A program made the position numbers and the translations under genes. Shown in pieces: positions 1 through 11,171 of a stretch of DNA of 64,000 bases. This stretch comes from Planifilum fimeticola (GTDB taxonomy: Bacteria > Bacillota > Bacilli > Thermoactinomycetales > DSM-44946), in NCBI RefSeq assembly GCF_003001905.1, contig NZ_PVNE01000001.1:1-64000 (forward strand), given 5' to 3'. Each line of letters opens with the position of its first letter. The stretch's first letter is position 1. Under the pieces are notes generated by a model that saw only the letters and a program-made list of their open reading frames with translations, had not been told where the DNA came from and ran no database searches.

Positions 1-65
1 TGGGTTCGTCCTGAACATATAAAAACCTTCCTTCGGAATTGTTTTATTCCGAATTCAACAAAAAA

Positions 66-93
66 GGCTGTTGACCCTTCTTTGTCAACAGCC
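66..93 (-). terminator. Rho-independent terminator of tkt
   Basis: A perfect 10-bp inverted repeat (GGCTGTTGAC / GTCAACAGCC) with an 8-nt loop is followed, on the minus strand, by a U-rich tail (complement of the A-run at 58-65). It lies about 50 bases after the tkt stop. A second perfect palindrome at 96-119 sits between the stop and this hairpin but has no U tail. Confidence 0.85.
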
Positions 94-145
94 TCAGGAG
101 GGGAATCGATTCCCCTCCTACGCGGTATCCAGGGCCAAAATTCCC

Positions 146-2155
146 TCAGCCCAAGAGGCGCATGACATGGTCCGCCACATTCTCCGCCGTAAATCCGTAT
201 TCCTTCATCACCCGGCCGCCGGGGGCGGAGGCTCCGAAGCGGTCGATGCCGATCACAAGTCCTCCTTCGCCGACATAGCGATCCCAACCCATCGGGTGGG
301 CCGCCTCCACGGCGACGCGAACCTTGACATCCGGCGGGAGCACTTCATTGCGATATGCTTCCTCCTGCCGGTCAAACCGCTCGCGGCAGGGCATGCTGAC
401 GACCCGCACCGGAATGCCCCGCTCCGCAAGAAGCTTTTGGGCCTCCAGGGCCAGGCTCACCTCGGAGCCCGTGGCGATCAGGATGGCTTGGGGCTTGCCC
501 TCCGCCGCCTCCGACAGGACATAGCCTCCGCGGCGAAGGCCTTCCTGCGCCTTTTCCGCCGTGCCATCCAGGACGGGCAGCTTTTGCCGGGTGAGCACCA
601 GGGCGACGGGCGCGTTCTTTTCGGAAAGGGCTTCGCGCCAGGCGGCCACCGTTTCGTTGGCGTCGGCGGGACGGAAAACGGTCAAACCCGGGATCAGCCG
701 CAATGAGGGAATCTGCTCCACCGGCTCGTGGGTGGGACCGTCCTCCCCGACGGCGATGCTGTCATGGGTGAACACGTAAATGACGGGCAGACCCATCAGG
801 GCGGCGAGACGGATCGCCGGTCGCAGGTAGTCGGAAAAGACGAGGAAGGTGCCGCCGTAGGGACGGAGACCTCCGTGAAGCATCATGCCGTTCAAGGCCG
901 CACCCATGGCGTGTTCCCGCACGCCGAACCAGACATTCCGCCCTGTGTAATCTTCCGCGTGGAAAATGCCCTCCTCCTTCATCGTGGTATTGTTGGAGGA
1001 AGCCAGGTCGGCGGAACCGCCGAAGAGGGTGGGCAGAGTTTTGGCCAGGGCGTTGATGGCCGCGCCGGAAACCTGGCGGGTGGCCAGCGGTTTGTCCTCG
1101 GGCGAGTATGCGGGCAGATCGGAATCCCATCCCTCCGGCAGCTCTCCGGCGATCGCCTGCTGCAGCTGCCGGGCCAGGGACGGATGGGCTTCCCGATACC
1201 GGTCGTAGAGGGCGTTCCATTCCTCTTCCTTCTTGACCGCTTCCGCCTTCCAGGCGGCGAAGTGTTTGCGGACCTCCTCCGGTACGAAGAAGGGCTCCTC
1301 CGAGGGCCAGCCGTAGGCCTTGCGCACCTCGCCCACTTCCTCCTGTCCGAGGGGTTTGCCGTGCACCGTGTTGGTCCCGGCGTACTTGGGGCTGCCGTAA
1401 CCGATGGTGGTGCGCACTTCGATCAGGGTCGGACGCCCGGTGTCCGCCTTCGCTTCTTCGATGGCCCGGTCGATCGCCTCGAGATCGTTCCCGTCCTCCA
1501 CCCGCAGCACCTGCCAGCCGTAGGCTTCAAAACGCTTGCGGACATCCTCGGTGAAGGAATGGGCCGTTTCTCCGTCCAGGCTGATATCGTTGGAATCGTA
1601 CAGGGCGATCAGTTTCCCCAATCGCAGGTGTCCGGCCAGGGAAGCGGCCTCCGCCGCCACCCCCTCCATCAGGTCACCGTCGCTGCAGATGACGTAGGTG
1701 TGATGATCCACCACGGGAAAGCCTTCCCGATTGTAGACGGAGGCCAAATGGCGCTCCGCCATCGCCATCCCGACGGCCATGGAGATCCCTTGCCCGAGGG
1801 GACCGGTGGTCGCCTCCACCCCCGGGGTGTGACCGTACTCGGGATGCCCCGGCGTGCGGCTCCCCCACTGCCGGAATAGCTTCAGCTCCTCCATCGGAAG
1901 ATCGTATTCGCACAGGTGGAGAAGGCTGTACAGGAGCGCCGAAGCGTGCCCGGCCGAGAGAACGAACCGATCCCGGTTGAACCAGGCGGGATGATCCGGA
2001 TTGTGCCGCATGTGCCGGGTCCACAGCACATAAGCCATCGGAGCCGCCCCCATCGGCATCCCGGGATGGCCGGAATTGGCCGCCTCCACCATGTCGATGG
2101 ACAACATGCGGATGGTGTTGACAGCCAGCTGGTCGACGGATTGGTTGGAAGTCAT
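146..2155 (-). CDS. tkt: Transketolase
   Basis: Thiamine-diphosphate enzyme of the non-oxidative pentose phosphate pathway; it moves two-carbon ketol units between sugar phosphates in the cytoplasm. The 669-aa protein has the family's usual length and order: N-terminal TPP-binding domain ([13 protein letters not shown] near residue 27, SDGDLMEG near 155), pyrimidine-binding domain with DGPTHEP near 465, and a C-terminal transketolase domain ending in a GxSAP segment. The start at 2155 is chosen because GGGAGATGAG lies just upstream; the open frame continues to 2377, but that extension is not transketolase-like. Monocistronic, with its own terminator. Identification is secure. Confidence 0.96.
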   Translation of the reverse strand: MTSNQSVDQLAVNTIRMLSIDMVEAANSGHPGMPMGAAPMAYVLWTRHMRHNPDHPAWFNRDRFVLSAGHASALLYSLLHLCEYDLPMEELKLFRQWGSRTPGHPEYGHTPGVEATTGPLGQGISMAVGMAMAERHLASVYNREGFPVVDHHTYVICSDGDLMEGVAAEAASLAGHLRLGKLIALYDSNDISLDGETAHSFTEDVRKRFEAYGWQVLRVEDGNDLEAIDRAIEEAKADTGRPTLIEVRTTIGYGSPKYAGTNTVHGKPLGQEEVGEVRKAYGWPSEEPFFVPEEVRKHFAAWKAEAVKKEEEWNALYDRYREAHPSLARQLQQAIAGELPEGWDSDLPAYSPEDKPLATRQVSGAAINALAKTLPTLFGGSADLASSNNTTMKEEGIFHAEDYTGRNVWFGVREHAMGAALNGMMLHGGLRPYGGTFLVFSDYLRPAIRLAALMGLPVIYVFTHDSIAVGEDGPTHEPVEQIPSLRLIPGLTVFRPADANETVAAWREALSEKNAPVALVLTRQKLPVLDGTAEKAQEGLRRGGYVLSEAAEGKPQAILIATGSEVSLALEAQKLLAERGIPVRVVSMPCRERFDRQEEAYRNEVLPPDVKVRVAVEAAHPMGWDRYVGEGGLVIGIDRFGASAPGGRVMKEYGFTAENVADHVMRLLG

Positions 2156-2549
2156 TTGTCGCTCATCTCCCTTCAGATGCTTAAACCCTTTGTTCGTCCC
2201 CGGAGCGAAACCGACCTGCCTGGGATTCATCCTTTCTCGGATCCATCGGGAGTCTTCACGGAAGAAAAGTCCCCCTTTTCGCGCGGAAGACGTTACAATT
2301 CTTTTGGTTTGCAGGATCCGGTCATCACATGTTTTTAGTCTATCAAATCGAAGACGCGAAGACCACAATGAAGTCAACAGGCCGGAAAATTTTCAAACAA
2401 ATCTTAACATCTTCCTTTCCACAATCGAAAACCCTGGGATCAATGGGGTGAAAATCCCCAAGATGCCGCAGAATTTGCGGTTTGCGCTGTACGGATATAA
2501 AAAGATCTCGACTTCCCCCTGCTATAATCGGGGAGGAGGATGGAAAAGG
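2156..2549. other. Intergenic region upstream of tkt
   Basis: About 390 bases between the tkt start and a plus-strand pseudogene. Open frames here have no coherent protein character. A tkt promoter must lie here on the minus strand, but I could not find a convincing -35/-10 pair. Nothing else was seen. Confidence 0.5.
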
Positions 2550-3096
2550 ATGACTTCCGAGCAAATCCAAACGCCGCAAGACACCCTTGGGCAGGATATG
2601 CTCCGGCTCCCGAACGTATTGGAGCACCTGAAACATCGAGCTTCAACGCCGGGAAGAGATCGAAAAAAGGGTCCACGCTCCGATTACGATCCTTGTCGAG
2701 TGATCGGCGGATTTTTCGCCCTCGCCCTCCACTCCCTGAAGCGTTGGCATGGGGGAGGAGTCGCGGTTTTCTTCGTATGTACCCTCTTTATGCTGCTTAT
2801 GACCTCGTACTATTTCGGCAAGTATAATGGCCCAAGGATTACAAATGCGTTTGCCTTCCCATGGAATTACTGGATGAATCCCTCAAGACCGACGAAGGGT
2901 ATCCCGAATCGGTTTGGAGCCCGAAGATTTCACCGACTGGATGATGCAACAATATGCCGAAAGCACAAACCACAATCGGGAAGTAAACAGGAACCGTTCG
3001 AACTGGTATGCAAAAGGGCGATATCTCTTTTGCACATTGGACACAGAAGGCACCTGGGTCAGCCTCTACCTGTCCCTGGCCGATCTGTCGTCCTGA
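2550..3096 (+). pseudogene. Decayed gene for a small membrane protein, several frameshifts
   Basis: Protein-like sequence jumps between all three plus-strand frames. It begins at ATG 2550 (MTSEQIQTPQDTLGQDMLRL), continues one frame over as LQRREEIEKRVHAPITILVE, then returns to the first frame for a hydrophobic segment (AVFFVCTLFMLLMTSYYFG, 2765-2825). It moves frame again for LPMELLDESLKTDEGYPE and ends in a third frame as LEPEDFTDWMMQQYAE through to a stop at 3096. Each piece has ordinary coding composition only in its own frame, which suggests at least three indels in a gene of about 180 codons with one membrane helix. I do not recognise the family. Confidence 0.4.
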
Positions 3097-3398
3097 AAGG
3101 AGGTGTGATCCTGGGCTAAAAAATGAACCTCCTAAAACGACACACAAGCCCTTGGGGATTCGTCAATACCCGGCGCCAACAACGAAGGCGGGAAAAAGGA
3201 AAGAGCCGAGCGGATCACCCGGCTTCAACACACCGCCTCGAACAAAGAAAAAGTAAAGCCCGACATATTTAACCCGACGACCCACGGCAAGGCGACAAAC
3301 TTCCAATCCCGGGGAGTCGGCAGGGCGAAGTTCCGTCGACTCCATGCAGCAGGGGTCGCCCGGCGAAAAATCGCTCCCCCCCGCAAAGACATTTACAC
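3097..3398. other. Intergenic region, nothing recognised
   Basis: About 300 bases between the pseudogene and the stop of the minus-strand HhH gene. Short open frames exist on both strands, including a 49-codon basic one from 3123, but none has a well-placed ribosome binding site or family resemblance. No U-tailed hairpin was found for the upstream minus-strand operon. Confidence 0.4.
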
Positions 3399-4127
3399 TC
3401 AATAATCCACAATCCGCCCAAAGCCCCCCTCCCTCTCCGACCCGGAAGGTCTTGAATCTTCCGCTTTCGGGCCAACTGTCACCATGGGCCGGATCCTCTC
3501 CTTGATATGGGGCTTCAAGCCCAGAGCATGGCTGAAATCCTCAAGGGAATCAAAACCTCCCCGTGCATCCCGGAGAGAAACGGCCCGCTTCGCCATGATC
3601 AGATTGATGCCGGGTAACGAGGCGATCTGCTCTTCCGAAGCACGATTCAGATCAACGAGGGCGGTTTCGCCCGGTGCATGCCGGTCGGAGAAAGGGGAAG
3701 CAGCCCTTTCCGGAGCGGAAGAAGCATCGGATGAAGCAAAAGGCGACGTGGAGGGGACTTTTGAAAGGAGGTTTTCTCCATCCACACCTAAGATTTTTCG
3801 TCGCAGAAGCTCTTCCTCCTGTTGGAGGAGTTCCTCTCTCACTTTCATTCGAACGAGATATTCCCGGCGGACGGCAAAACCGTGAATGATGGAAGCAATC
3901 CAAGCCCCGATCGCCAAATTTGTCAAATAATTTCCGATCGTCGAGTCCGGGGAAAAGACCATTAACAAAACAAAGGGAATGGAATAAATCACTCCCCACC
4001 AGATCCAACGCCGATGCCTCGCCCGGATTCCTATGTAAAAAAATGCCACCCAATAAAAGACAATGGTGAACGTCCATAGGATCCAAAGGGAATTTTTCCA
4101 AAACTTTTCTTTTTTATGCATCCCCAT
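3399..4127 (-). CDS. Membrane protein with C-terminal helix-hairpin-helix (ComEA-like) domain
   Basis: The 242-aa product has three hydrophobic segments in the first 100 residues, a charged linker of about 60 residues rich in Glu, Arg and Ser, and a C-terminal HhH unit from about residue 165 (VDLNRASEEQIASLPGINLI, then a second hairpin ending GLKPHIKERIRPMV). This HhH pair is the type found in ComEA and usually binds DNA or proteins non-specifically. The start at 4127 has GGGAG seven bases upstream and overlaps the end of the radical SAM gene by 14 bases, so translation is probably coupled. It is the last gene of the AAA-ATPase operon. The function is unknown; a membrane-anchored scaffold is an inference. 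Confidence 0.75.
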   Translation of the reverse strand: MGMHKKEKFWKNSLWILWTFTIVFYWVAFFYIGIRARHRRWIWWGVIYSIPFVLLMVFSPDSTIGNYLTNLAIGAWIASIIHGFAVRREYLVRMKVREELLQQEEELLRRKILGVDGENLLSKVPSTSPFASSDASSAPERAASPFSDRHAPGETALVDLNRASEEQIASLPGINLIMAKRAVSLRDARGGFDSLEDFSHALGLKPHIKERIRPMVTVGPKAEDSRPSGSEREGGFGRIVDY

Positions 4128-4779
4128 CACCTGCTCCCTCGCTCCACTTCCCTTTGATGGCGGTACCAGGCGCTGATTCCAGACGGGCCAATTCCGCAAA
4201 CCAAGATTCCAACCGCTCTAGATCCACAATTCCATTGACGGCGATCCGTCCGTCCGGTTGGATCCGCACCTCCATCCGGTTGGGCGTATTCTCCAACCGG
4301 GCTTCCCAGTAGCGATAGCGGGAAGTGAGAAAATGGACGCGCTGGTTGGAAGAGCCGACCCAGAGTCGGCTCACATCCCGGAGGTCCGCGCGAAAGGGGC
4401 CGTCGATCAACACATCGGTCACCGCCAGCAAATCATGCCAATCGGTTCGGGAGGAACGCCGGATCTGTTCCAGCAAGTATCCCGTATAGGTGACAATGGA
4501 TAACCCCCGGTTACGCAGAATTTTTCCCAGATGTGCCAATCCCTCCGCCTGGGCGAAGGGTTCTCCTCCGGCAAAGGTGACGCCTTCGACCGAAGGACCG
4601 TTCAAGATGCGTTCCGCCAAATCCTGAACGTCGATTTCTTCTCCCCCCTCTTCCGGCCACGTGTTCGGAACCGCACACCCCGAACAGCGGATCGGGCACC
4701 CCTGGACCCAGACACAGGCCCGTACCCCGGGTCCTTCCGTACGGGTGGCGGGCAAAAAGCGATGGATCCGCAACTTCAT
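4114..4779 (-). CDS. Radical SAM 4Fe-4S protein (NrdG/activase-like)
   Basis: This 221-aa protein carries a CxxxCxxC cluster motif near residue 29 (QGCPIRCSGC) and a glycine-rich FAGGEPF motif typical of single-cluster radical SAM activases such as NrdG and PflA. Such proteins generate a 5-deoxyadenosyl radical from SAM. Unlike true NrdG it has a C-terminal extension of about 60 residues (from about 160) and no anaerobic ribonucleotide reductase gene is nearby. The start overlaps the DUF2997 stop by four bases (ATGA-type coupling). Its place between a DUF2997 gene and an HhH gene suggests it modifies a partner within this operon; the substrate is unknown. Confidence 0.8.
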   Translation of the reverse strand: MKLRIHRFLPATRTEGPGVRACVWVQGCPIRCSGCAVPNTWPEEGGEEIDVQDLAERILNGPSVEGVTFAGGEPFAQAEGLAHLGKILRNRGLSIVTYTGYLLEQIRRSSRTDWHDLLAVTDVLIDGPFRADLRDVSRLWVGSSNQRVHFLTSRYRYWEARLENTPNRMEVRIQPDGRIAVNGIVDLERLESWFAELARLESAPGTAIKGKWSEGAGDGDA

Positions 4780-5021
4780 TCGAAACTCCCCCCGCCTCCC
4801 GACCGATCTCTAAGTTTTTCGGCATGAACTGTCGATTCTTTATTGAGGAGCTGCTCCACTTCCCTTTCGTAATATTCCGCAGTGTAGTCGGAATCGACGG
4901 TCTCCGCTTCCAACAGCTCTTCAAGGATCCGGATGTAGTCCGTACACTTTTTCCCTTTAACCCCTTTTACTTCCGCCCGAACCGTTCCATCGGGAAACAA
5001 TCGGATCTGAACCCGTTTCAC
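4776..5021 (-). CDS. DUF2997 family small protein
   Basis: An 81-aa protein with the layout of DUF2997: a beta-rich start (KRVQIRLFPDGTVRAEVKG), then a Lys/Cys turn (GKKCTDYIRILEELL) and an acidic helix. DUF2997 genes are known to sit beside DUF1257 (Ycf35) genes. It overlaps both neighbours by four bases. The basic, glycine-rich C-terminus (DRSGGGGSFE) looks flexible. No biochemical role is known to me. Confidence 0.75.
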   Translation of the reverse strand: MKRVQIRLFPDGTVRAEVKGVKGKKCTDYIRILEELLEAETVDSDYTAEYYEREVEQLLNKESTVHAEKLRDRSGGGGSFE

Positions 5022-5467
5022 CGTGATCCCTCCCGAATGGCCAGGGTCAAAACGATGGAGTGATCTTCCTGCACTTCTTCCGATTCAAAAACAAATCCAT
5101 ATTGCTCGGCCCGGGACACAAGTTTTTTGTACACTTCCTCCTGCAGTACTTTCGTGTATTCCTCATGAATCACTTCGAGAAAAGAGGTCACCGATCTCAA
5201 TAATTGTCCTTTGGACACTTGAGCCTCAATTTCCCCCTCCCGGTTCTTCACAAACTTTATTTCACCCCCGTCCAGAAACACGCGAATCCCTTTTTCCTCA
5301 GCGACGTATTGAGAACCGTATTCGCGCAAAGCCCTTTCCAACAAATCCCATCTCTTCATCCTTGTCTTCAGTGTGATGCCCCGCACCTGCGAACCCAACT
5401 CTTCACGCGTCGCAACGGCTCCGGTAACGGCAAGGGCAAGCGGAATCAGCACCAGTGAGACGCCCAT
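5018..5467 (-). CDS. DUF1257 (Ycf35-like) protein with an N-terminal hydrophobic anchor
   Basis: The last 110 residues fit the DUF1257/Ycf35 pattern: an N-terminal LKTRMKRWDLLERALREYG helix, a central FLDGGEIKFVKNREGEIEAQ strand region, and the hallmark C-terminus GFVFESEEVQEDHSIVLTL. The protein begins with an extra stretch of about 30 residues containing a hydrophobic helix (MGVSLVLIPLALAVTGAVA), which could be a membrane anchor or uncleaved signal. The start at 5467 has GAGG nine bases upstream; ATG 5476 is possible. It follows the AAA gene by 19 bases and overlaps the DUF2997 gene. Pairing of Ycf35-type and Ycf46-type proteins is known from cyanobacteria and plastids; the function is unsettled. 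Confidence 0.7.
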   Translation of the reverse strand: MGVSLVLIPLALAVTGAVATREELGSQVRGITLKTRMKRWDLLERALREYGSQYVAEEKGIRVFLDGGEIKFVKNREGEIEAQVSKGQLLRSVTSFLEVIHEEYTKVLQEEVYKKLVSRAEQYGFVFESEEVQEDHSIVLTLAIREGSR

Positions 5468-5486
5468 GAGCACCATCCTCACTTTT

Positions 5487-7130
5487 TTAAAAATCCACTT
5501 TTCGGCCTCCGCGGACCCTGCGGATGTCATCATCCCCAGGTACGCAGGATCGGTCGGACTGTCTGGTGTAATCGACCATGTGTTCCCGCGCCGTCGCCGC
5601 CACTGCCCGTACATTTGCCCAATCGCGGATGGCCCGTATTTGCTCCGCCTGGGTGACGGACAAGGGGACCATGTTCTTGACAGCCTTCTCAAAATCGCTT
5701 AACCGGATGCTCCGCTGTTCTGAAAAGGCCTCAAACAGGGCGGCGATGACGACCTGTTCAATCTCCGCTCCCACAAATCCTTCGGTCCAATGGGCCAACG
5801 TTTCCAAAATTTCCTCATTCAGCTGAAAATCCCTCATCACCTCCGGATCGCGCAACCGTTTCCGGAGATGGACCCGAAAGATCTCCTTGCGTTCCACCTG
5901 TGTGGGAAGGTCAACAAAGAAAATCTCGTCAAACCTCCCTTTGCGGAGAAACTCCGGGGGCAGTTCTTGGATCTGGTTGGCGGTCGCAACCACGAAAACG
6001 GGTTTCGTCTTTTCCTGCATCCAAGTCAAAAAGGTCCCGAACACACGGGTGGAGGTTCCACTGTCCCCGCTACTCCCAATGTTGCTGAACCCTTTTTCGA
6101 TTTCGTCGATCCACAGGATCGAAGGTGCGATCGCCTCGGCTGTGCGAATCGCCTGACGCATATTCTCCTCGCTGCTCCCGACAATCCCACTGAATACTTT
6201 CCCGATATCCAGACGAAGCAAAGGCAGCTTCCACATGGCGCTGATCGCTTTGGATATGAGGCTTTTGCCACAACCCGGCACACCGGTGATCAACACGCCT
6301 TTGGGGGCGGGAATGCCATATCGTTTCGCCGAATCGAGCCAGGAATTCTTTCGCTTCTCCAGCCAACGCTTCAGGTTTTCCAGTCCTCCGACTTCATCAA
6401 TTGAAAAGGGGCTTCGGATAAACTCCAGAATGCCTGTTTTCTTGATGATCTGCCGCTTTTCCTCCAGTATCACCTCCACATCATCCGCGCCGACCCTGCC
6501 GTCCCTCACCATGGCACGAGCAAAAGCATTTTCTGCTTCCTTTAAGGTCAAGCCCAACGCCGCCTTGACAAGCCGCTCTTCCTCCTCGGGTTTCAAATCA
6601 ATCGCAATCCGCCCGCTTCGCCTGTTCACTTCGATCATTTCGTGCAACAGGCGAGCGATTTCCTCCTCGGTGGGCAAATCGAACTCAACGATGGTCACAT
6701 CCTTTTGCAGCTCGACCGGCAAAACACGGGTGGGCGCAGTGATGATCACATTTTTGGGTCGCGGACTTTGCTTCAACCTGACCGCCAAATCGCGCATCTT
6801 ACGGATAACCGGATAATCGGGTCTCCCAGCCATGCCGCCAAAATAGAAATGAAAATCCTTCAAAATAAAAACCGCAGGCTGATCATATTTGTTGATAAAC
6901 TCCAAGGCCTTGAGAGGGGATTGCGTTTCCGAAACCATCCGGGAATCGGCACCGACCATCCCGTCGGTCACCGTCCATGTAAAAAGATCCCGCACGGTTC
7001 GAATGCGTGACGGATCGCGCACCACTTCCTTGATCACATCAAGCAAACGCTCTTCTTCCCAAGTTGGTATGTACAAATAGGGGAATCGCGCTTTTAAAAA
7101 TTCGGCCAATTCCACCGGAAACGAACGCAA
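5487..7130 (-). CDS. Ycf46-like AAA ATPase
   Basis: A 547-aa protein with a Ycf46 layout: an N-terminal degenerate P-loop-like half (residues 1-250, starting [20 protein letters not shown]) and a C-terminal classical AAA module. The latter has Walker A GVPGCGKS near 285, Walker [12 protein letters not shown] near 342, a sensor 1 region (VFVVATANQ) and arginine fingers in [12 protein letters not shown]. It probably remodels a protein partner using ATP. The start is a TTG at 7130 preceded by GGGGGGAGAAGG. First gene of a five-gene operon (AAA, DUF1257, DUF2997, radical SAM, HhH). The C-terminal tail is Arg-rich. Confidence 0.85.
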   Translation of the reverse strand: MRSFPVELAEFLKARFPYLYIPTWEEERLLDVIKEVVRDPSRIRTVRDLFTWTVTDGMVGADSRMVSETQSPLKALEFINKYDQPAVFILKDFHFYFGGMAGRPDYPVIRKMRDLAVRLKQSPRPKNVIITAPTRVLPVELQKDVTIVEFDLPTEEEIARLLHEMIEVNRRSGRIAIDLKPEEEERLVKAALGLTLKEAENAFARAMVRDGRVGADDVEVILEEKRQIIKKTGILEFIRSPFSIDEVGGLENLKRWLEKRKNSWLDSAKRYGIPAPKGVLITGVPGCGKSLISKAISAMWKLPLLRLDIGKVFSGIVGSSEENMRQAIRTAEAIAPSILWIDEIEKGFSNIGSSGDSGTSTRVFGTFLTWMQEKTKPVFVVATANQIQELPPEFLRKGRFDEIFFVDLPTQVERKEIFRVHLRKRLRDPEVMRDFQLNEEILETLAHWTEGFVGAEIEQVVIAALFEAFSEQRSIRLSDFEKAVKNMVPLSVTQAEQIRAIRDWANVRAVAATAREHMVDYTRQSDRSCVPGDDDIRRVRGGRKVDF

Positions 7131-7188
7131 ATCCTTCTCCCCCCTTCAAGAGAAAAAACGAATCCACCCTCAGACGATCATCCCCACC

Positions 7189-7194
7189 ATTATA
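7189..7194 (-). promoter_or_regulatory. Candidate -10 box for the AAA operon
   Basis: A consensus TATAAT on the minus strand lies about 60 bases upstream of the AAA start. The matching -35 is poor (around 7212-7218), so this could be a regulated or extended promoter. Confidence 0.4.
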
Positions 7195-7619
7195 CTAGCA
7201 CGAAAGAACGAGAAGCCATAGATCGGAATTCGGGGTATACATCAAAGTATTGAAACACGAAGCGATCGGGGACCATGATGAGCGGGCTCGATCCATTTAT
7301 TCATACTTGACTTGTCTGAAACTAGACATTAAGTCCCTTGCCCGATCAACCATCCACTCATCCTGGCCAAAACGGGGGATCGCTTCGAGCCATGCCCCCA
7401 ACCGCGGATGGCATAACCTTCGGGAGCGGAATCTTCAATGGGACCGTTTATATCGTCTGACGCGAATTCCAACAAGTCGTGATCAGGTGGAGCCAGCGCT
7501 TAATAAAATAAAACGACGCGCCAACCCCTGTTCCTGAAGGCGCGTCTCGCATGTCAATGTCCCGTTTTGCACCGGCAGTAAACCCGACACCCCGCAACAC
7601 AGCCGCCCCTTCATCCCGT
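7195..7619. other. Intergenic region between the AAA operon and dtd
   Basis: About 420 bases. The only longer open frame (7250-7537, plus) has no ribosome binding site and no family resemblance. The region contains the dtd terminator at 7515-7546. A short coding-like run near 7400-7500 (ADGITFGSGIFNGTVYIV, then a stop) may be a gene relic, but it is too short to name. Confidence 0.4.
7515..7546 (-). terminator. Terminator downstream of dtd
   Basis: Perfect stem GACGCGCC / GGCGCGTC with a 16-base loop, followed on the minus strand by GTTTTATTTTATT. It lies 70 bases after the dtd stop. Confidence 0.75.
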
Positions 7620-8081
7620 TCACACACGGACCTTTCCGTTCTCCCGGCTTTCCAGGATCAGGGTCACGGGGCCGTCGTTGGTGAAGGAGACCTGCATCAT
7701 CGCCCCGAAAACGCCGGTTTCCACCCTCACCCCGTGACTCCGAAGCTGCTCGTTGAACCGGTCGTACAGCCCGGATGCGATATCCGGAGCAGCTGCGGCG
7801 GTAAAGCTGGGACGTCGCCCTTTCCGGCAGTCCCCGTACAGGGTGAACTGGGACACGGACAATATGCTCCCCCCCACATCGAGGAGGGAACGGTTCATCT
7901 TCCCCTGGTCATCCTCGAAGATGCGCAAATTCACCACCTTGTCCGCCAGGTAGCGGAGGTCCTCCTCCCCGTCTCCGTCGGTAAAACCCACAAGCAGCAC
8001 CAATCCGTGATCGATGGATCCCGTCACCCGGCCGTCCACGGTGACCCGGGCGTTTTTGGCCCGCTGTAAGACGATGCGCAA
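7620..8081 (-). CDS. dtd: D-aminoacyl-tRNA deacylase
   Basis: Dtd hydrolyses D-amino acids from mischarged tRNA (and glycyl-tRNA-Ala), recycling tRNA during translation. The 153-aa product has the family length and both signature motifs: [19 protein letters not shown] (the SQxT oxyanion region) around residue 79 and NDGPVTLIL near the C-terminus (the Gly-cisPro chiral filter, here GP). The start is TTG 8081, giving [15 protein letters not shown] and preceded by AGGGGG at eight bases; upstream sequence is not Dtd-like. It follows rel by 110 bases, the common rel-dtd arrangement of Bacillota. Confidence 0.93.
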   Translation of the reverse strand: MRIVLQRAKNARVTVDGRVTGSIDHGLVLLVGFTDGDGEEDLRYLADKVVNLRIFEDDQGKMNRSLLDVGGSILSVSQFTLYGDCRKGRRPSFTAAAAPDIASGLYDRFNEQLRSHGVRVETGVFGAMMQVSFTNDGPVTLILESRENGKVRV

Positions 8082-8191
8082 AGTCTTTTCCCCCTTTTCG
8101 ACGTTGATGAGGAAGCATAGAAACCGCCAAAAGCGAAAAGAAGCCGGGAAAAAACAGCCGCTTTCGCGGCGTCCCCGCTTCTGGCCCCTTC

Positions 8192-10345
<2,154 letters not shown>

Positions 10346-10680
10346 CGCAAATTCACCTGGAATGGCCAAAAATCGTTTTCCTATTATTATCTCCCAGCGG
10401 AAAAGAAAAGTAAAGGATCGCCGTATAAAAGGGAACGGAGGCACGGAAAGGCTGAGGAGGGGGAGCGGATGAAGGGATTGATGGAAGAGCCGGCAGAAAG
10501 CAACCCCGTGATCGGAGTGGGGACGAAAGTCATCGTTGATCACCGCAGGCGGCGACGAAAGGATTGTCTTATTATTCCGAAAAATACGGTGCGTCGGAAA
10601 GGCGCGCCTCCTTGCGCTCGCAAGGAGACCGGCGTCCCCCGACCGTCTTCGGATGCGAAAATGATGAGTCCGTCGCCGGC
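10346..10680. other. Intergenic region upstream of rel
   Basis: 335 bases. A plus-strand frame from ATG 10469 has a good GAGGAGGGGGAG site but encodes a low-complexity basic peptide that runs into the opposite gene, so I do not call it. A perfect 9-bp inverted repeat (CTCCTTGCG / CGCAAGGAG, 10608-10627) has no U-tail and could be a leader structure or a terminator fragment for the minus-strand gene ending at 10681. Confidence 0.4.
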
Positions 10681-11040
10681 TTACGGCAACAACTTTTTCC
10701 CCCACGGCCAGTAACCCGCGTAACGGCGGACATACAAACCCGCCGCGGACAGGACAATCGCTGCGACCAGCGACATCCCGTAGGTGCTGACCCCTTCTTC
10801 CGCGATGAGCATCAGAACGGGGATTACGATCAGTCCGCCGTAGGAGACCGCTTCATAGGAAATCAACAGTCTCCTCCAAACGCGTGACATGTACTCGCGA
10901 AATTGAAAGCGGTCGTCCGGAGAAAACAATTCCCGAAACATCAAAACCAGGATCAATGCGATCCAAAAAAGAATGATAAAGATCGCCATCCAGGCAAACC
11001 CCGAAATCAGGCGGGAAAACCAATCTTCCAGCCAGTTCAC
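10681..11040 (-). CDS. Small integral membrane protein, unknown family
   Basis: A 119-aa protein with three or four hydrophobic helices: residues 10-35 (WMAIFIILFWIALILVLMF), a loop with Arg-rich FREYMSRVWRRLL, helices around 65-80 (GGLIVIPVLMLI) and 88-105 (SLVAAIVLSAAGLYV), and a short cytoplasmic-type tail WPWGKKLLP. Start GTG 11040 has AAAGGAG eleven bases upstream. No family recognised. It sits between rel and the PBP gene with its own spacing on both sides, so it is probably monocistronic. Confidence 0.65.
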   Translation of the reverse strand: MNWLEDWFSRLISGFAWMAIFIILFWIALILVLMFRELFSPDDRFQFREYMSRVWRRLLISYEAVSYGGLIVIPVLMLIAEEGVSTYGMSLVAAIVLSAAGLYVRRYAGYWPWGKKLLP

Positions 11041-11125
11041 CGACTTCTACGCTCCTTTTCCCAATATCTCATGCAAAAATTATAGCACGTCGCGGAAAAA
11101 TGCCAACCTCCAATCACATGGCGCG

Positions 11126-11171
11126 AAAAAAAAAGCGGCCGCGGAGGGGGATCATCCCCCTCCCCACCGCT
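11126..11171 (-). terminator. Terminator of the class A PBP gene
   Basis: A long GC stem (GGAGGGGGAT / ATCCCCCTCC with outer AGCGG / CCGCT pairing) overlaps the stop codon and is followed on the minus strand by nine U residues (A-run 11126-11134). Confidence 0.8.

Noticed and set aside
96-119. Perfect palindrome AGGAGGGGAA-TCGA-TTCCCCTCCT
   Set aside because: No U-tail on either strand; part of the tkt 3' region, no further meaning supported.
2156-2377. N-terminal extension of transketolase
   Set aside because: The strong RBS at ATG 2155 and the family N-terminus fix the start; the extension is not conserved-looking.
7250-7537. 95-codon plus-strand gene
   Set aside because: No RBS, ends in the dtd terminator, no family.
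10469-10714. 81-codon plus-strand gene with a good RBS
   Set aside because: The peptide is Arg/Pro-rich without structure and runs into the opposite membrane-protein gene.
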